From an uncultured Collinsella sp. (GTDB taxonomy: Bacteria; Actinomycetota; Coriobacteriia; Coriobacteriales; Coriobacteriaceae): 57,791 bases of DNA. The position numbers were made by a program, and so were the translations under genes. The notes below the pieces were generated by a model, which ran no database searches, was not told the DNA's origin, and worked only from the letters and a program-made list of their open reading frames with translations. Below, piece by piece: positions 18,703-27,314 of the stretch; the stretch's first letter is position 1, and every line of letters begins with the position of its first letter. The stretch is taken from contig CAUBOH010000015.1 in assembly GCA_958437495.1 (NCBI GenBank), positions 1 through 57,791 on the forward strand, in the 5' to 3' direction.

Positions 18703-19431
18703 CTACTCCTCCGATGCGGCAGTTACGGGATCAGCGTCTTCGTTTCCGTCGTCGGCAGAAGGCTCCGCCAGGCGATAGCCCACGCCGCGCACCGTCTCGA
18801 TGGCGCTCGCATGCTCGCCGAGTTTCTGGCGGAGTGTCTGCACGTGCACGTCGACGGTACGCGAACCGCCGTCGAAATCCCAGCCCCAAACGCTCTGCAG
18901 CAGCGACTCGCGGGTAAAGACCACGCCGGGCTTGCGCATAAGATACTCGAGCAGGTCGAACTCACGCAGGGTAAGCTTGAGCGGCTCACCGGCAACGGTC
19001 ACCTCGCGATGGCTGGGCGAAAGCACGATGTCACCCACGCTGAGCACATCGCTTGCCTGCTTGACCATGCCGCCGCGACGCAGCAGCGCGCGGCAACGGC
19101 TGGCGAGTTCCATAAGCGAGAACGGCTTGGTCAGGTAGTCGTCGGCACCGCCATCGAGCGCCATGACCTTGTCGAGCTCGGTGTCCTTGGCGGTAAGCAT
19201 CATGATGGGCACCGTCGCCGTCAGGCGATCGGCGCGCAGGCGACGCATAATCGCCAAGCCGTCGGTATCGGGCAGCATAATGTCGAGCAGCACGGCATCG
19301 GGCACCCTTCGCGCCACGGCAGCCTTAAACTCGCCATCGCACGAAAAACCCTCGGCCTCGATTCCCTGTTTGCGCAGCGCGTAGACCGTCAAATCCCTGA
19401 TGTTGTCGTCGTCCTCGACGTAATAGATCAT
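18703..19431 (-). CDS. Response regulator, PhoB/OmpR family
   Basis: A 242-aa DNA-binding response regulator. The receiver domain (1-120) has an acidic YYVEDDDNIRD start, the phospho-acceptor Asp in DAVLLDIMLPDTDG, and Lys in YLTKPFS. The winged-helix domain (~130-230) carries LTLREFDLLEYLMRKPG and SRTVDVHVQTLRQKLG. The kinase gene follows within 3 nt and pstB lies 64 nt upstream on the same strand. The likely role is phosphate-responsive control. No Pho-box repeats could be confirmed by eye near pstB. Confidence 0.92.
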   Translation of the reverse strand: MIYYVEDDDNIRDLTVYALRKQGIEAEGFSCDGEFKAAVARRVPDAVLLDIMLPDTDGLAIMRRLRADRLTATVPIMMLTAKDTELDKVMALDGGADDYLTKPFSLMELASRCRALLRRGGMVKQASDVLSVGDIVLSPSHREVTVAGEPLKLTLREFDLLEYLMRKPGVVFTRESLLQSVWGWDFDGGSRTVDVHVQTLRQKLGEHASAIETVRGVGYRLAEPSADDGNEDADPVTAASEE

Positions 19432-19495
19432 GTTGAACCCCTTTGCGGCCGGTGTGACCGCATCTTAACCCTAAAGGTACCTTTACTAGATGGTA

Positions 19496-20371
19496 TCAGC
19501 CAAAACGTCCCGTCAAATAATCCGCCGTGCGCGGGTCGGTCGGTTTTTTAAAGAGCTGAGCAGTGGGCATATGCTCCACCAGCTCGCCCAGTAAGAAGAA
19601 AGCAACCGAGTCGGAAATACGCGCAGCCTGCTGCATGTTGTGCGTAACGACCACCAGCGTGCAGGTCTCCTTGAGCTCGCAGGCCAGCTGTTCCACCACC
19701 AGCGTCGACACGGGATCGAGGGCGCTCGTGGGCTCGTCCATCAGCAGAATGTCGGGCTGCACGGCAAGCGCACGGGCGATGCACAGGCGCTGCTGCTGTC
19801 CCCCCGAAAGACCCAGGCCCGACTCCTTGAGTTTGTCCTTGACCTCGTCCCACAGGGCGGCGCGGCGCAGGGAGTCCTCGACCAACTCGTCGAGCACGGC
19901 GCGGTCGCGCACGCCCATACCGCGAGGGCCATACGCGACGTTGTCGTAGATGCTCATGGGAAACGGGTTGGGGCGCTGGAACACCATACCCACACGCTGA
20001 CGCAGGCGGCAGATGTCGTAAGCGCCCAGGATATCCTGGCCGTCGAGTACGATCTTGCCCTCGATTCGGCAATCCTTGATGCCGTCGTTCATGCGGTTAA
20101 AGCAGCGCAGGAGCGTCGACTTACCGCAGCCCGAGGGACCGATAAACGAGGTGATCTGCTTGTCGCGGATCTTTATGGACACGTCCTTGAGCGCATGGTG
20201 GTCGCCATAGAACAGGTCAAGGCCCTCGACATCGATGCGCGTCGGCGAGGCCGCCAGGTCCTCCGCCGTGGGGCGAGTCGCATCCCCGACTTCGCGCTCG
20301 TGCGCGGCCTGGGCCTGCGCCTCCATGAGTTCCTCTAGCTCCGTGGGCTCCATAGCCGCAGCAGCCGTCAT
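19496..20371 (-). CDS. pstB: Phosphate ABC transporter ATP-binding protein
   Basis: A 291-aa ATPase of the PstSCAB phosphate importer. Walker A is GPSGCGKSTLLRCFNRMND, the Q-loop is MVFQRPNPFPMSIYDNV, the signature is LSGGQQQRLCIARALA, Walker B is ILLMDEPTSALDP, and the switch His is in VVTHNMQQAARISD. The NPFPMSIYDNVAYGPR segment is typical of PstB. A 40-residue Ala/Glu-rich N-terminal extension is unusual. The start at 20371 was chosen for GGAGGT 7 nt upstream. pstS, pstC and pstA are absent: the next gene upstream is an unrelated kinase ending about 100 nt away. Confidence 0.93.
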   Translation of the reverse strand: MTAAAAMEPTELEELMEAQAQAAHEREVGDATRPTAEDLAASPTRIDVEGLDLFYGDHHALKDVSIKIRDKQITSFIGPSGCGKSTLLRCFNRMNDGIKDCRIEGKIVLDGQDILGAYDICRLRQRVGMVFQRPNPFPMSIYDNVAYGPRGMGVRDRAVLDELVEDSLRRAALWDEVKDKLKESGLGLSGGQQQRLCIARALAVQPDILLMDEPTSALDPVSTLVVEQLACELKETCTLVVVTHNMQQAARISDSVAFFLLGELVEHMPTAQLFKKPTDPRTADYLTGRFG

Positions 20372-20474
20372 ACCGCATACCTCCACATCGATATCAATTC
20401 AGCAGTATCGATAGTAGAAATCGCGGCTCATACGCACGTGAGCGCATTGTCAAGTGTTTGTAAGGGCACCTTGG

Positions 20475-21713
20475 CTACGCCGCCGGCAACTCGATGGTAA
20501 ATATCGTGTGCTCGGGCGTCGATTCGCACGCGATCGTGCCACCGTGAGCCGCAACGATCTCCTTGGCGATGGCAAGGCCAAGCCCGGCGCCGCCGCGATT
20601 GGTCGCGCGCGCCGCATCCAGGCGATAGAACTTCTCAAAGATCACCTTGAGCTTAGCCGCAGGAATCGGGTCACCGTGGTTAATAAAGCGCACGCACACG
20701 CCGCCGTCATCTTGGCGTCGGGCCTCGATCGTAATGGTCGAGCCTTCGTAACTATAGGCAACGGCGTTTTTCATGATGTTGTTAAACACGCGGGCCATCT
20801 TGTCGCCATCCACAAGTACCGTCAGGTCCTCGTGCACATCAATCTGTGCTTCCTTATGCTGTTCGCTGAGAATGGGGTAGAACTCATCGGCGACCTGCGC
20901 CAGCAACAGGCTCAAGTCGACGTAGCCGCGCGTGAGCACAATATCGTGGAAATCAAAACGCGTAATGTCGAAGAACTCCTCAACAAGCGCGTCGAGCCGA
21001 TGTGCCTTGTCAAGCGCCACGCCCGTAAAGTGCGCGCGCTGCTCAACTGGCAGCTCGGGGGCCTCCTGCAGCAGGGAGAGGTAGCCAACCACGCTGGCGA
21101 GCGGCGTGCGCAGATCATGTGCCAAGTATGCGACCAAGTCGTCCTTGCGATGTGACTCATCGCGTAGGGTCTGCTGCACCCTACGCTCGCGATCGCGCAC
21201 GCGGTTGAGCGCACCCTCGACCTCCAGGAAGTCGCCGTCGATGTTATCCCAGGTGTCAGGATGATCGATCAGGCGGTCCTGGATACGGGCCGCAAGCACG
21301 CGATCGGCATGCTGTTCCCCTTGCTCGTAGCCTTGGTAATACAGCGCTCGGCCACAAAAGAATAAGACGCACACGGCAAGCGCCAGGACAAAGCCAAGCA
21401 TGTTGAATACAAAGCCGGCGTCAAAGAACACCGGCTCGACAATGCCACCAAGAGCCATGGCGCCAATCGCCAGCGTGATTACCCACGCGGCGCCGCCAAT
21501 CACCACGCAACGGCGCACGGTTTCGAATCGGTCGATCAGCAAAAACCCGATAAGCAAAACTGCCAAAATGCCAGCGATGTTGTCGATGCCGATCAGCAGC
21601 AGGCTCAGCAAAAAGAGCAGCACCGTCGCGAGCGCGCGGTTGTCGACGACCGCCCTCACGTATTCAAAGAGTCGATCGGGCACCTCGAACGCCTGCCCAT
21701 CGTCTTTTGTCAT
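20475..21713 (-). CDS. Sensor histidine kinase, VanS-like
   Basis: A 412-aa kinase. The N-terminus holds four or five closely spaced membrane segments (~20-135), unlike the two of PhoR. A coiled linker then leads into the HisKA box LVAYLAHDLRTPLASVVGYL. The ATPase domain shows NNIMKNAVAYS, IPAAKLKVIFEKFYRLD and GGAGLGLAIAKEIV. The catalytic style HDLRTPL with FEKFYRLD is that of VanS/YycG-type kinases. The start at 21713 lies 26 nt after the partner regulator's stop. The divergent neighbour is a D,D-carboxypeptidase, suggesting cell-wall stress control (inference). Confidence 0.88.
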   Translation of the reverse strand: MTKDDGQAFEVPDRLFEYVRAVVDNRALATVLLFLLSLLLIGIDNIAGILAVLLIGFLLIDRFETVRRCVVIGGAAWVITLAIGAMALGGIVEPVFFDAGFVFNMLGFVLALAVCVLFFCGRALYYQGYEQGEQHADRVLAARIQDRLIDHPDTWDNIDGDFLEVEGALNRVRDRERRVQQTLRDESHRKDDLVAYLAHDLRTPLASVVGYLSLLQEAPELPVEQRAHFTGVALDKAHRLDALVEEFFDITRFDFHDIVLTRGYVDLSLLLAQVADEFYPILSEQHKEAQIDVHEDLTVLVDGDKMARVFNNIMKNAVAYSYEGSTITIEARRQDDGGVCVRFINHGDPIPAAKLKVIFEKFYRLDAARATNRGGAGLGLAIAKEIVAAHGGTIACESTPEHTIFTIELPAA

Positions 21714-21739
21714 ATCAAGATCCTCACAAGCGAAAAGCG

Positions 21740-22435
21740 TTATTCGATGATGTAGCCGACGCCCCAGACGTTTTTGATAAAGCGCGGTTTTTGGGCGTCG
21801 TCGCCAATCTTTTCGCGCAGGTGGCGAATGTGCACCATCACCGTATTGTTGGAGCCGGGCATAAAGTCCTCGTTCCACACCGCGCGGAACAGGTCCTCCA
21901 CGGCCACCACGCTGCCGCGATGCTCAACCAGATACAGCAAGATGGAATACTCGATAGGCGTAAGACGCACCGGCGCCCCGTCCACCGTCACGGCATGAGC
22001 GTCGCGGTTGATCTCGAGACCGTCGAGCTGAATGACCGGAGACTCGGCCACCTGCACTCGGCTACCGTAGCTGGTATAGCGGCGAAGCTGAGCATGGACG
22101 CGCGCGACAAGCTCCAACGGGCGGAACGGCTTGACCACGTAATCGTCCGCACCGAGTGAAAGGCCCTCAATCTTATCCTGCTGGGCATCGCGAGCCGTCA
22201 GCATAATCACGGGATAGGTGTGGCTGGCACGAATCGTGCGCAGCAGTTCAAAGCCGTCGATATCAGGCAGCATGACATCTAGCAGCGCCAGATCAAACTC
22301 TTGCTCCAAGATTGCTTTGGCCGCGTCGGCCCCGCTATAGGCAATCTGAACATCAATGCCTTCTTTTGTAAGGTAGATACCCACCAGGTCGGCGATGGCT
22401 TTCTCGTCGTCGACTACCAAAATGCGCTCGTTCAT
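21740..22435 (-). CDS. Response regulator, VanR-like
   Basis: A 231-aa OmpR-family regulator. The receiver has ILVVDDEKAIADL, the phospho-Asp in DLALLDVMLPDIDG, and Lys in YVVKPFRPLEL. The winged helix (~135-231) has LTPIEYSILLYLVEHRG and NNTVMVHIRHLREKIGDD. It pairs with the kinase that follows. Its start is 160 nt from the GTG of the divergent D-Ala-D-Ala carboxypeptidase gene, making that gene a plausible target. Confidence 0.9.
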   Translation of the reverse strand: MNERILVVDDEKAIADLVGIYLTKEGIDVQIAYSGADAAKAILEQEFDLALLDVMLPDIDGFELLRTIRASHTYPVIMLTARDAQQDKIEGLSLGADDYVVKPFRPLELVARVHAQLRRYTSYGSRVQVAESPVIQLDGLEINRDAHAVTVDGAPVRLTPIEYSILLYLVEHRGSVVAVEDLFRAVWNEDFMPGSNNTVMVHIRHLREKIGDDAQKPRFIKNVWGVGYIIE

Positions 22436-22596
22436 GCACGCTCCTCTCGCGCTCCATTATGCCCGAGGGGGCACTCGCCACACACAACAAGCGCGGGCGA
22501 TTAAGTCGTCCTTAAGCATCCATATGTCCGTTCGGACACAGATGCAGGCCATGCGCGTGCTCGACGCTCGCCACCGCCGGCAAACGATATACTCTA

Positions 22597-23973
22597 GTGC
22601 CAGAAGAGACCACCCCGTCGAAAGCGAAATCCGTGAAGCCCTTCACCTCTTTTGCAAAGCGCTCTGCCCAGCTTGCCGCCGGCTTTATCTGTGCTGTCGC
22701 CCTTGTTGCCGGCGCGCCAACGGTCGCTGGCGCCCAAGTGCTTACAACTGACAACGTTTGCGGCAAAACCGCCGATGCACGCGGTATTACGACCGAAAAC
22801 CTCCCCGATATCGAGGCCACCAATGCCGTTGTCATGGGGAAAGACGGCACCGTCTACTACGCCCGCAGCGCCGATGATCAGGTCAAGATTGCCTCGATCA
22901 CCAAGGTGATGACCGCGATCCTGACCGTCGAGAACTGCAAAATGGACGAGAAGATCACGGTGAGCAATGCTGCCGCCACTGTAGGCAACTCGACCGCCGG
23001 CCTGCTCGAAGGCGACGAGCTCACGGTAGAGCAGGCCCTGCGCGGCCTGATGATTCCCTCGGGTAACGATGCCGCCATCGCACTTGCCGAGCACGTGGGC
23101 AAAAAGATCGACCCCAAGACCAAGGACGCCGTGGCCACCTTTGTAAAGGCCATGAACGAGCGCGCTAAAAAGCTCGGCTGCACCGGCACGGTCTTTGAGA
23201 ATCCGCACGGTCTGGATTTTGACGAGTGGGCCGGCGATATGCACTCGACCGCACATGATGTAGCGCTGATGATGCAGGAGGCCATGAAAAACGACACGTT
23301 CCGCGAGGTCGTGGCGAGCGAGGACTCCTGGATCGAGGTTACGGGCGCCGACGGCTCCGACCATTCGCATTCCATGGATACGCACAACATCTTGCTCGGT
23401 CAGGACGGCAACATTGGCGGCAAGACCGGTACCACCGACGACGCGGGCTATTGCTTTACGAGTGCCTACGATCGCGATGGCGACGAGGTATACACCGTGG
23501 TTTTGAACTCCGCCACCAACGACCAGCGCTTTACCGATACGGCGACCCTTGCCAACTGGTACTACGGTCACAAAGTTACGGTTGCGATCGCCAACACGCA
23601 GGAGAAGACCGCCAACGGCAATCCCTTAATGGCGCGCATTGGCCAGACCGACTGGACCGATAAGACGATCGACGCCACGCTCGCCGATCCCGCGGCTCAG
23701 ACGACTGTGTTCTCGCTTGCCGGCGAGGTGACCGAAAAGGTTAGCTACGACGACCTTTCGGGCACGGTGCACGTGGGCGACAAGGTAGGCAGCATCACGC
23801 TCAAGCAAGACGGCACCAAGATTGCCGTCGTTGATTTGGTTGCCGACGAGGAGGGCTCGGGGCCAAACCCCATCGAGTGGCTACTGGTAAAGCTCGACCG
23901 CCTGAGTCGCCGCATCGACAATCGCCCGCTCACGGCCGAAAGCGAGACCGTAGCCAAGGCACCCGAGGTGTAG
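22597..23973 (+). CDS. D-alanyl-D-alanine carboxypeptidase (PBP5/DacA type)
   Basis: A 458-aa S11-family serine peptidase that trims the terminal D-Ala from peptidoglycan pentapeptides outside the membrane. The active-site motifs are complete: S100-I-T-K103, S155-G-N157 and K276-T-G278. The N-terminus has a signal/anchor (SAQLAAGFICAVALVAGAPTVAGA). A beta-rich C-terminal domain follows the catalytic domain, but no clear C-terminal amphipathic anchor is seen. The start is uncertain: GTG at 22597 is used, and GTG at 22633 is an alternative just before the signal peptide. It is the only large plus-strand housekeeping gene here and is divergent from the VanRS-like pair. Confidence 0.92.
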   Translation: MPEETTPSKAKSVKPFTSFAKRSAQLAAGFICAVALVAGAPTVAGAQVLTTDNVCGKTADARGITTENLPDIEATNAVVMGKDGTVYYARSADDQVKIASITKVMTAILTVENCKMDEKITVSNAAATVGNSTAGLLEGDELTVEQALRGLMIPSGNDAAIALAEHVGKKIDPKTKDAVATFVKAMNERAKKLGCTGTVFENPHGLDFDEWAGDMHSTAHDVALMMQEAMKNDTFREVVASEDSWIEVTGADGSDHSHSMDTHNILLGQDGNIGGKTGTTDDAGYCFTSAYDRDGDEVYTVVLNSATNDQRFTDTATLANWYYGHKVTVAIANTQEKTANGNPLMARIGQTDWTDKTIDATLADPAAQTTVFSLAGEVTEKVSYDDLSGTVHVGDKVGSITLKQDGTKIAVVDLVADEEGSGPNPIEWLLVKLDRLSRRIDNRPLTAESETVAKAPEV

Positions 23974-23997
23974 GACCGAAAAACAATACGCTCACCG

Positions 23998-24030
23998 AAA
24001 GAAGGCATCCGAAAGGATACCTTCTTTTTT
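23998..24030 (+). terminator. Terminator of the carboxypeptidase gene
   Basis: AAGAAGGcATCC-GAAA-GGATaCCTTCTT stem followed by TTTT, 25 nt after the stop. Confidence 0.9.
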
Positions 24031-24032
24031 GA

Positions 24033-24058
24033 GGGTTCGAATCCCAGTACAACAGCCA
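24033..24058 (+). other. tRNA 3'-end-like fragment, possible attachment-site scar
   Basis: GGGTTCGAATCCC followed 9 nt later by GCCA looks like the T-arm and 3' end of a tRNA on the plus strand, but no body precedes it. It lies 25 nt from the end of the integrase remnant, where an att site is expected. The stem pairs only three base pairs cleanly, and the parent tRNA is not in the window. Confidence 0.3.
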
Positions 24059-24082
24059 TTCTACCTGCGGAAACGACGATTC

Positions 24083-25005
24083 CTACTGCCAACGATTGCC
24101 AACGTCCCCGCCGTCCATGGCGTCGACCGCCACCTTGAGGTCGTCGAGCTTCTGGCGCACGTAGTAGCGCATCGTGGTCTTGATGTCGACGTGCCCCATG
24201 ATGCGCGAGAGTTTCGAGACCCCCATGCCCTCGTTGACGCACGCCGTGGCGAAACTGTGGCGCAGGCTCGCCATGGTGACGCGCGACAGCGGCGTCCCGT
24301 CGGGGTAGCTCCCCGCGGTGAAGCGGCGCATGCGCTCGCCCGCGGTCACGGGGCTCAGCAGCCCGCCGCCCACGCCCTCAACGATCGGCCCCTCGCCGGG
24401 GCCCACGCCGCCATGCGCTCCGCCGCGTAGGCGCGCAGCGGGATGGTGCGCCGCGCGTTGCGGTTCTTCGGGTCGGTCTCGTGCGCGCCGCCCAGGCTCT
24501 GCGTGTAGGTCCCGCGCACCGTCAGCTCGCGCCGCGCGAGGTCGACGTCCTCCCACCGCAGCGCCAGGACCTCGCCCTTGCGCAGCCCCTCGCACAGCCC
24601 GATCACGCAGATGCGCTCGACGCAGGACCCGGGCCGTGTCTCCCTCAGGTGCCCGAGCAGCCGCTCATGGTCCTCGAAGGTGGTCAGCCACTCCCCTCCG
24701 CGCTCGGGGTCGGCGGCGCCGCCGCCGGGGTACGTATAGCGGAACGAAGCAGAGTTCACGGGCAGCATGCCCATCTCGACGGCGCAACCGAGCACCGAGG
24801 AGAGCGCCTCGCGAGCGTCGGTCGCCGTCACGCGCCCGCGCAGGCGCTCCTTCTCCATGAGCAGGCGGGCCTCCGCCTTGCGGGCCTGCCCCTTCGTCTG
24901 GCACGTCTCGACGCGCCTGTCGCGCGAGCCGTCCCACTTCACGCCGACCGTGACGTCGGCGACCCACTTGCCGCTCTTCAGCTTCCGGACCGCCATGATG
25001 TACAA
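24083..25005 (-). pseudogene. Tyrosine recombinase/integrase, frameshifted
   Basis: Two overlapping reading frames together make one integrase. The 5' part (25005 to ~24400) has the AP2-like N-terminal arm (KLKSGKWVADVTVGVKWDG) and the first catalytic Arg in GLRKGEVLALRWEDVD. The 3' part, in another frame, has SLRHSFATACVNEGMG, the IMGHVDIKTTMRYY block with the nucleophile Tyr, and ends at 24083. The frame changes near 24390-24410. The core-binding domain also looks shortened: GRVTATDAR runs straight into its last helix (ALSSVLGCAVEMG). The gene is therefore probably dead, fixing the element in place. It is adjacent to the left edge of the accessory region. Confidence 0.85.
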
Positions 25006-25085
25006 TCACCTTGCCTTCCGTGTATTCGGTTGGTTTGACTCATGGCCTCGTGCAGGGTTGCAGCCCGTATGCGCGGGGCCTATTT

Positions 25086-25613
25086 TTATTTCGACCAGCC
25101 TTCCGAGACAACCCGGTAGGTCGCGCTCAGACGCTTGATGCACATGCACGTTACGAGCACGAAGTTGATTAGGAAGAAAACCGCAATGCCATATGTCACC
25201 CGCTGAACACCCTGGCAAAACGACAAAGCGTCACCGCTAATCATAAAGAACACTGTCGCGAATCCCGCGACCGTTGCCCAGACGATGTCGTGAAACGTCT
25301 CGTCAACCAAAATGGTTTCCCTTTTCGTGGGTCTCGGGTCTGTTTGAGATGCCATCTGCATCCTAAGCTCGAACACCATCACCGAAACACCGCAAAGAAG
25401 ACCAGAGATTATCGAGACCCCGGAAATGATATTCCCAGCTATCCTCGATACCTCCGATGCTTCAAGCGGCCAAGCAATAGCAAAAGAAAGGGCAGCGACG
25501 GCGGGGGCCACGATCTGAACGAAGATATCTCGCGCCATCGGCTTCCCCGTTCGATAGCTGCGCAGCGTCTTCAAATACTCAAAAGCGATACCGAGCAACC
25601 CAATCTTGCCCAT
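25086..25613 (-). CDS. Four-helix membrane protein, RexB-like
   Basis: A 175-aa protein with four hydrophobic segments: about 31-50 (IVAPAVAALSFAIAWPL), 59-80, 108-127 and 137-155. It has a polar loop in the middle and a basic C-terminus. Size, helix count and position just after a RexA-like gene resemble lambda RexB, the membrane channel of the Rex abortive-infection pair. I base this on layout plus remembered RexB sequence, not on a search. The gene lies 26 nt after the RexA-like stop and is the last gene of the run before the integrase remnant. It could instead be an unrelated small membrane protein. Confidence 0.55.
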   Translation of the reverse strand: MGKIGLLGIAFEYLKTLRSYRTGKPMARDIFVQIVAPAVAALSFAIAWPLEASEVSRIAGNIISGVSIISGLLCGVSVMVFELRMQMASQTDPRPTKRETILVDETFHDIVWATVAGFATVFFMISGDALSFCQGVQRVTYGIAVFFLINFVLVTCMCIKRLSATYRVVSEGWSK

Positions 25614-25639
25614 GATGGCCTCCTTGCCTCAGCGTAACG

Positions 25640-26551
25640 TCATCTGAGCCTATCCATCGTGTCTTCGGCGCGACAGCACGCCTCGATGCACCTCTCGATG
25701 AACTCGCCGTCGCCGAGAGGCTCTTGCCCAGACTCGTTGAGCACCTCCTTGACGGGAACGGCGAGCTCCTTTCCCATGCAGAACTTCCTGCTACCGCCAT
25801 CCTTCTGCCTTAGCGTCACGTACAGGTCCTCGGAGCCGTCATAATCTACGCTGATGCCCAGATAATCGGCAACGGCCCTCCTGTCCTTCAGAAAGCCGTC
25901 CATCAGCGCGAGCGGCATGAACAAACCTCGCTTATGGCCAATCTTATGCGTAGTGAACGGTCCAGAATTCACCACTGTCCCATCGCTCACGTCTTTCGGC
26001 TTCGCGTATCTCCTGACCTCAATCTCCTCGATGCCCTTGAACCCGTTCAGCGCCTCGATCTCCTGCATCTGCTCAAACGATGCCGTTACCCCCAGGCCGC
26101 TACCGCCGACGTGGCGTTTGAAGAGGGTGAGCGGAGGCGTTACGCCCCCGCCGTTGGGAATGGACTCGATGCAGGCTATCGCGTAGCCGATGCCCGGCGT
26201 TCTCCGCAAGAAAAAGCGGGGCTCGACCATTCCGGCCATATTCTCACCGTATTCAATCCCGCTATCGGTAAGGCTCTTCGTGTCAAGCACCGAGACCCGG
26301 AGGCCCGCCCTGCCGGAAGAGAACTTGGCGAAGGCGTGGTCGCCGTCCACTCTGCACCCTCGAAAAGCGACGAAACGTTCGCTATCGCCAACCTGTATGG
26401 GGTCGGAGGAGCCATTCCAAAAATCAGAAAGAAGCTCCAGCACGTCCTTGCCGCCCAGGCTAGCGGGGTCTTCAATCTTTTTGGCATCGCCACGCGCGTT
26501 GAAACGCACCCTGTATAGCGCCAAGGACCTTGGCGCAAACATGTCTGCCAT
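25640..26551 (-). CDS. Soluble protein of the immunity region, RexA-like
   Basis: A 303-aa protein without membrane segments or signal peptide. The N-terminal 70 residues follow the lambda RexA pattern as I remember it: ALYRVRFN near the start, then a basic stretch, LLSDFWNG, and IQVGDSERFVAF followed by VDGDHAFAKF (RexA has LQVGSNYLYI and IDGKTFLFTK). RexA is 279 aa, a sensor that activates the RexB channel. Here too a four-helix membrane protein follows immediately and a phage-type repressor lies upstream on the same strand. No enzyme motif is seen. Family assignment is inference. Confidence 0.5.
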   Translation of the reverse strand: MADMFAPRSLALYRVRFNARGDAKKIEDPASLGGKDVLELLSDFWNGSSDPIQVGDSERFVAFRGCRVDGDHAFAKFSSGRAGLRVSVLDTKSLTDSGIEYGENMAGMVEPRFFLRRTPGIGYAIACIESIPNGGGVTPPLTLFKRHVGGSGLGVTASFEQMQEIEALNGFKGIEEIEVRRYAKPKDVSDGTVVNSGPFTTHKIGHKRGLFMPLALMDGFLKDRRAVADYLGISVDYDGSEDLYVTLRQKDGGSRKFCMGKELAVPVKEVLNESGQEPLGDGEFIERCIEACCRAEDTMDRLR

Positions 26552-26672
26552 CCCCTATCTCACCTCTCCCGATTCTCGCCGGCCAACAGCCGAACGATTA
26601 GTAGATTCTCTCGGCTTCTCTGTTCAGGGCCTCGAGCAGGTCTCCCGTCCACATGTGCGAGGACTATTACTT

Positions 26673-26807
26673 TTATCGTCGTTTGTCAATCTCCATAATC
26701 TGTTCGATAGACTTTCTTGGCAGCATTGGGTATAGTTTCAACCGAGCCCTTTGCTTAAAGCTCAGGACCTGGCCTGCCTCGGAGCCCGATATCCGGGGCT
26801 TTTTCAT
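26673..26807 (-). CDS. Small 44-aa basic protein, coupled
   Basis: The ATG at 26807 follows the TAG of the upstream gene without a gap (TAGATG), so translation would be coupled. The product starts MKKPRISGSEAG, is rich in Lys and Arg, and ends IEQIMEIDKRR. I do not recognise it. It lies between the 168-aa protein gene and the RexA-like gene, about 120 nt before the latter. No other feature is seen between 26552 and 26672. Confidence 0.45.
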   Translation of the reverse strand: MKKPRISGSEAGQVLSFKQRARLKLYPMLPRKSIEQIMEIDKRR

Positions 26808-27314
26808 CTAGCTTCTCCCGATAGATCCGCAATACGTTCCGCGCTCCCTCACACGTCTCGCGTACGATGCGCCCGCGTGATACGCAGAACGAAGCACGTA
26901 ATACGTCTCGAAAAAACCGAGTGAGACGAGGTAATCGGCCTCGGGGCCGTCCACGACGAGCTCCACCTTATCCACTGTGCCCCTTCGATTGTACTGTGCA
27001 TATAGGTCGATAGGGAGACGCCCGCCGACAACCTCCTTTAGAACCGGCAACCGCTTCACCCTCTCGAGTTCCAAATCGGTCAGAGGGTTCATTGGCAGGC
27101 CGTCCTTCCCGTGTTTGCACACAAGGTGCCGCCATTTGGCCTCAGAGCCCATTCCACGCACTGGCAATCCGTCCCACGCGACGAGGTTTTGCAGCTCGGC
27201 AAAGAAGAACTGGTGCGATATCTCGGCCGCGAGCATCATGTCGCAGCCCAGCCCTCTGTAACACGGAGAGAGGTCAAGGTACCCATTTCCGTCAATCGAA
27301 TACGTCATCAGCAT
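26808..27314 (-). CDS. Protein of unknown function, coupled to DUF3800 gene
   Basis: A 168-aa soluble protein. The ATG at 27314 overlaps the TGA of the DUF3800 gene (TGATG), so the two are translated together. Two methionines stand at the start (MLMTYSIDGN). Visible features are a Cys/aromatic-rich N-terminal half, a KHGKDGLPMNPLTDLEL stretch near residue 88, and a mixed strand-helix C-terminal half. I do not recognise the family. Its tight coupling to a predicted nuclease-fold protein suggests a partner or specificity role, which is inference only. Confidence 0.6.
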   Translation of the reverse strand: MLMTYSIDGNGYLDLSPCYRGLGCDMMLAAEISHQFFFAELQNLVAWDGLPVRGMGSEAKWRHLVCKHGKDGLPMNPLTDLELERVKRLPVLKEVVGGRLPIDLYAQYNRRGTVDKVELVVDGPEADYLVSLGFFETYYVLRSAYHAGASYARRVRERGTYCGSIGRS

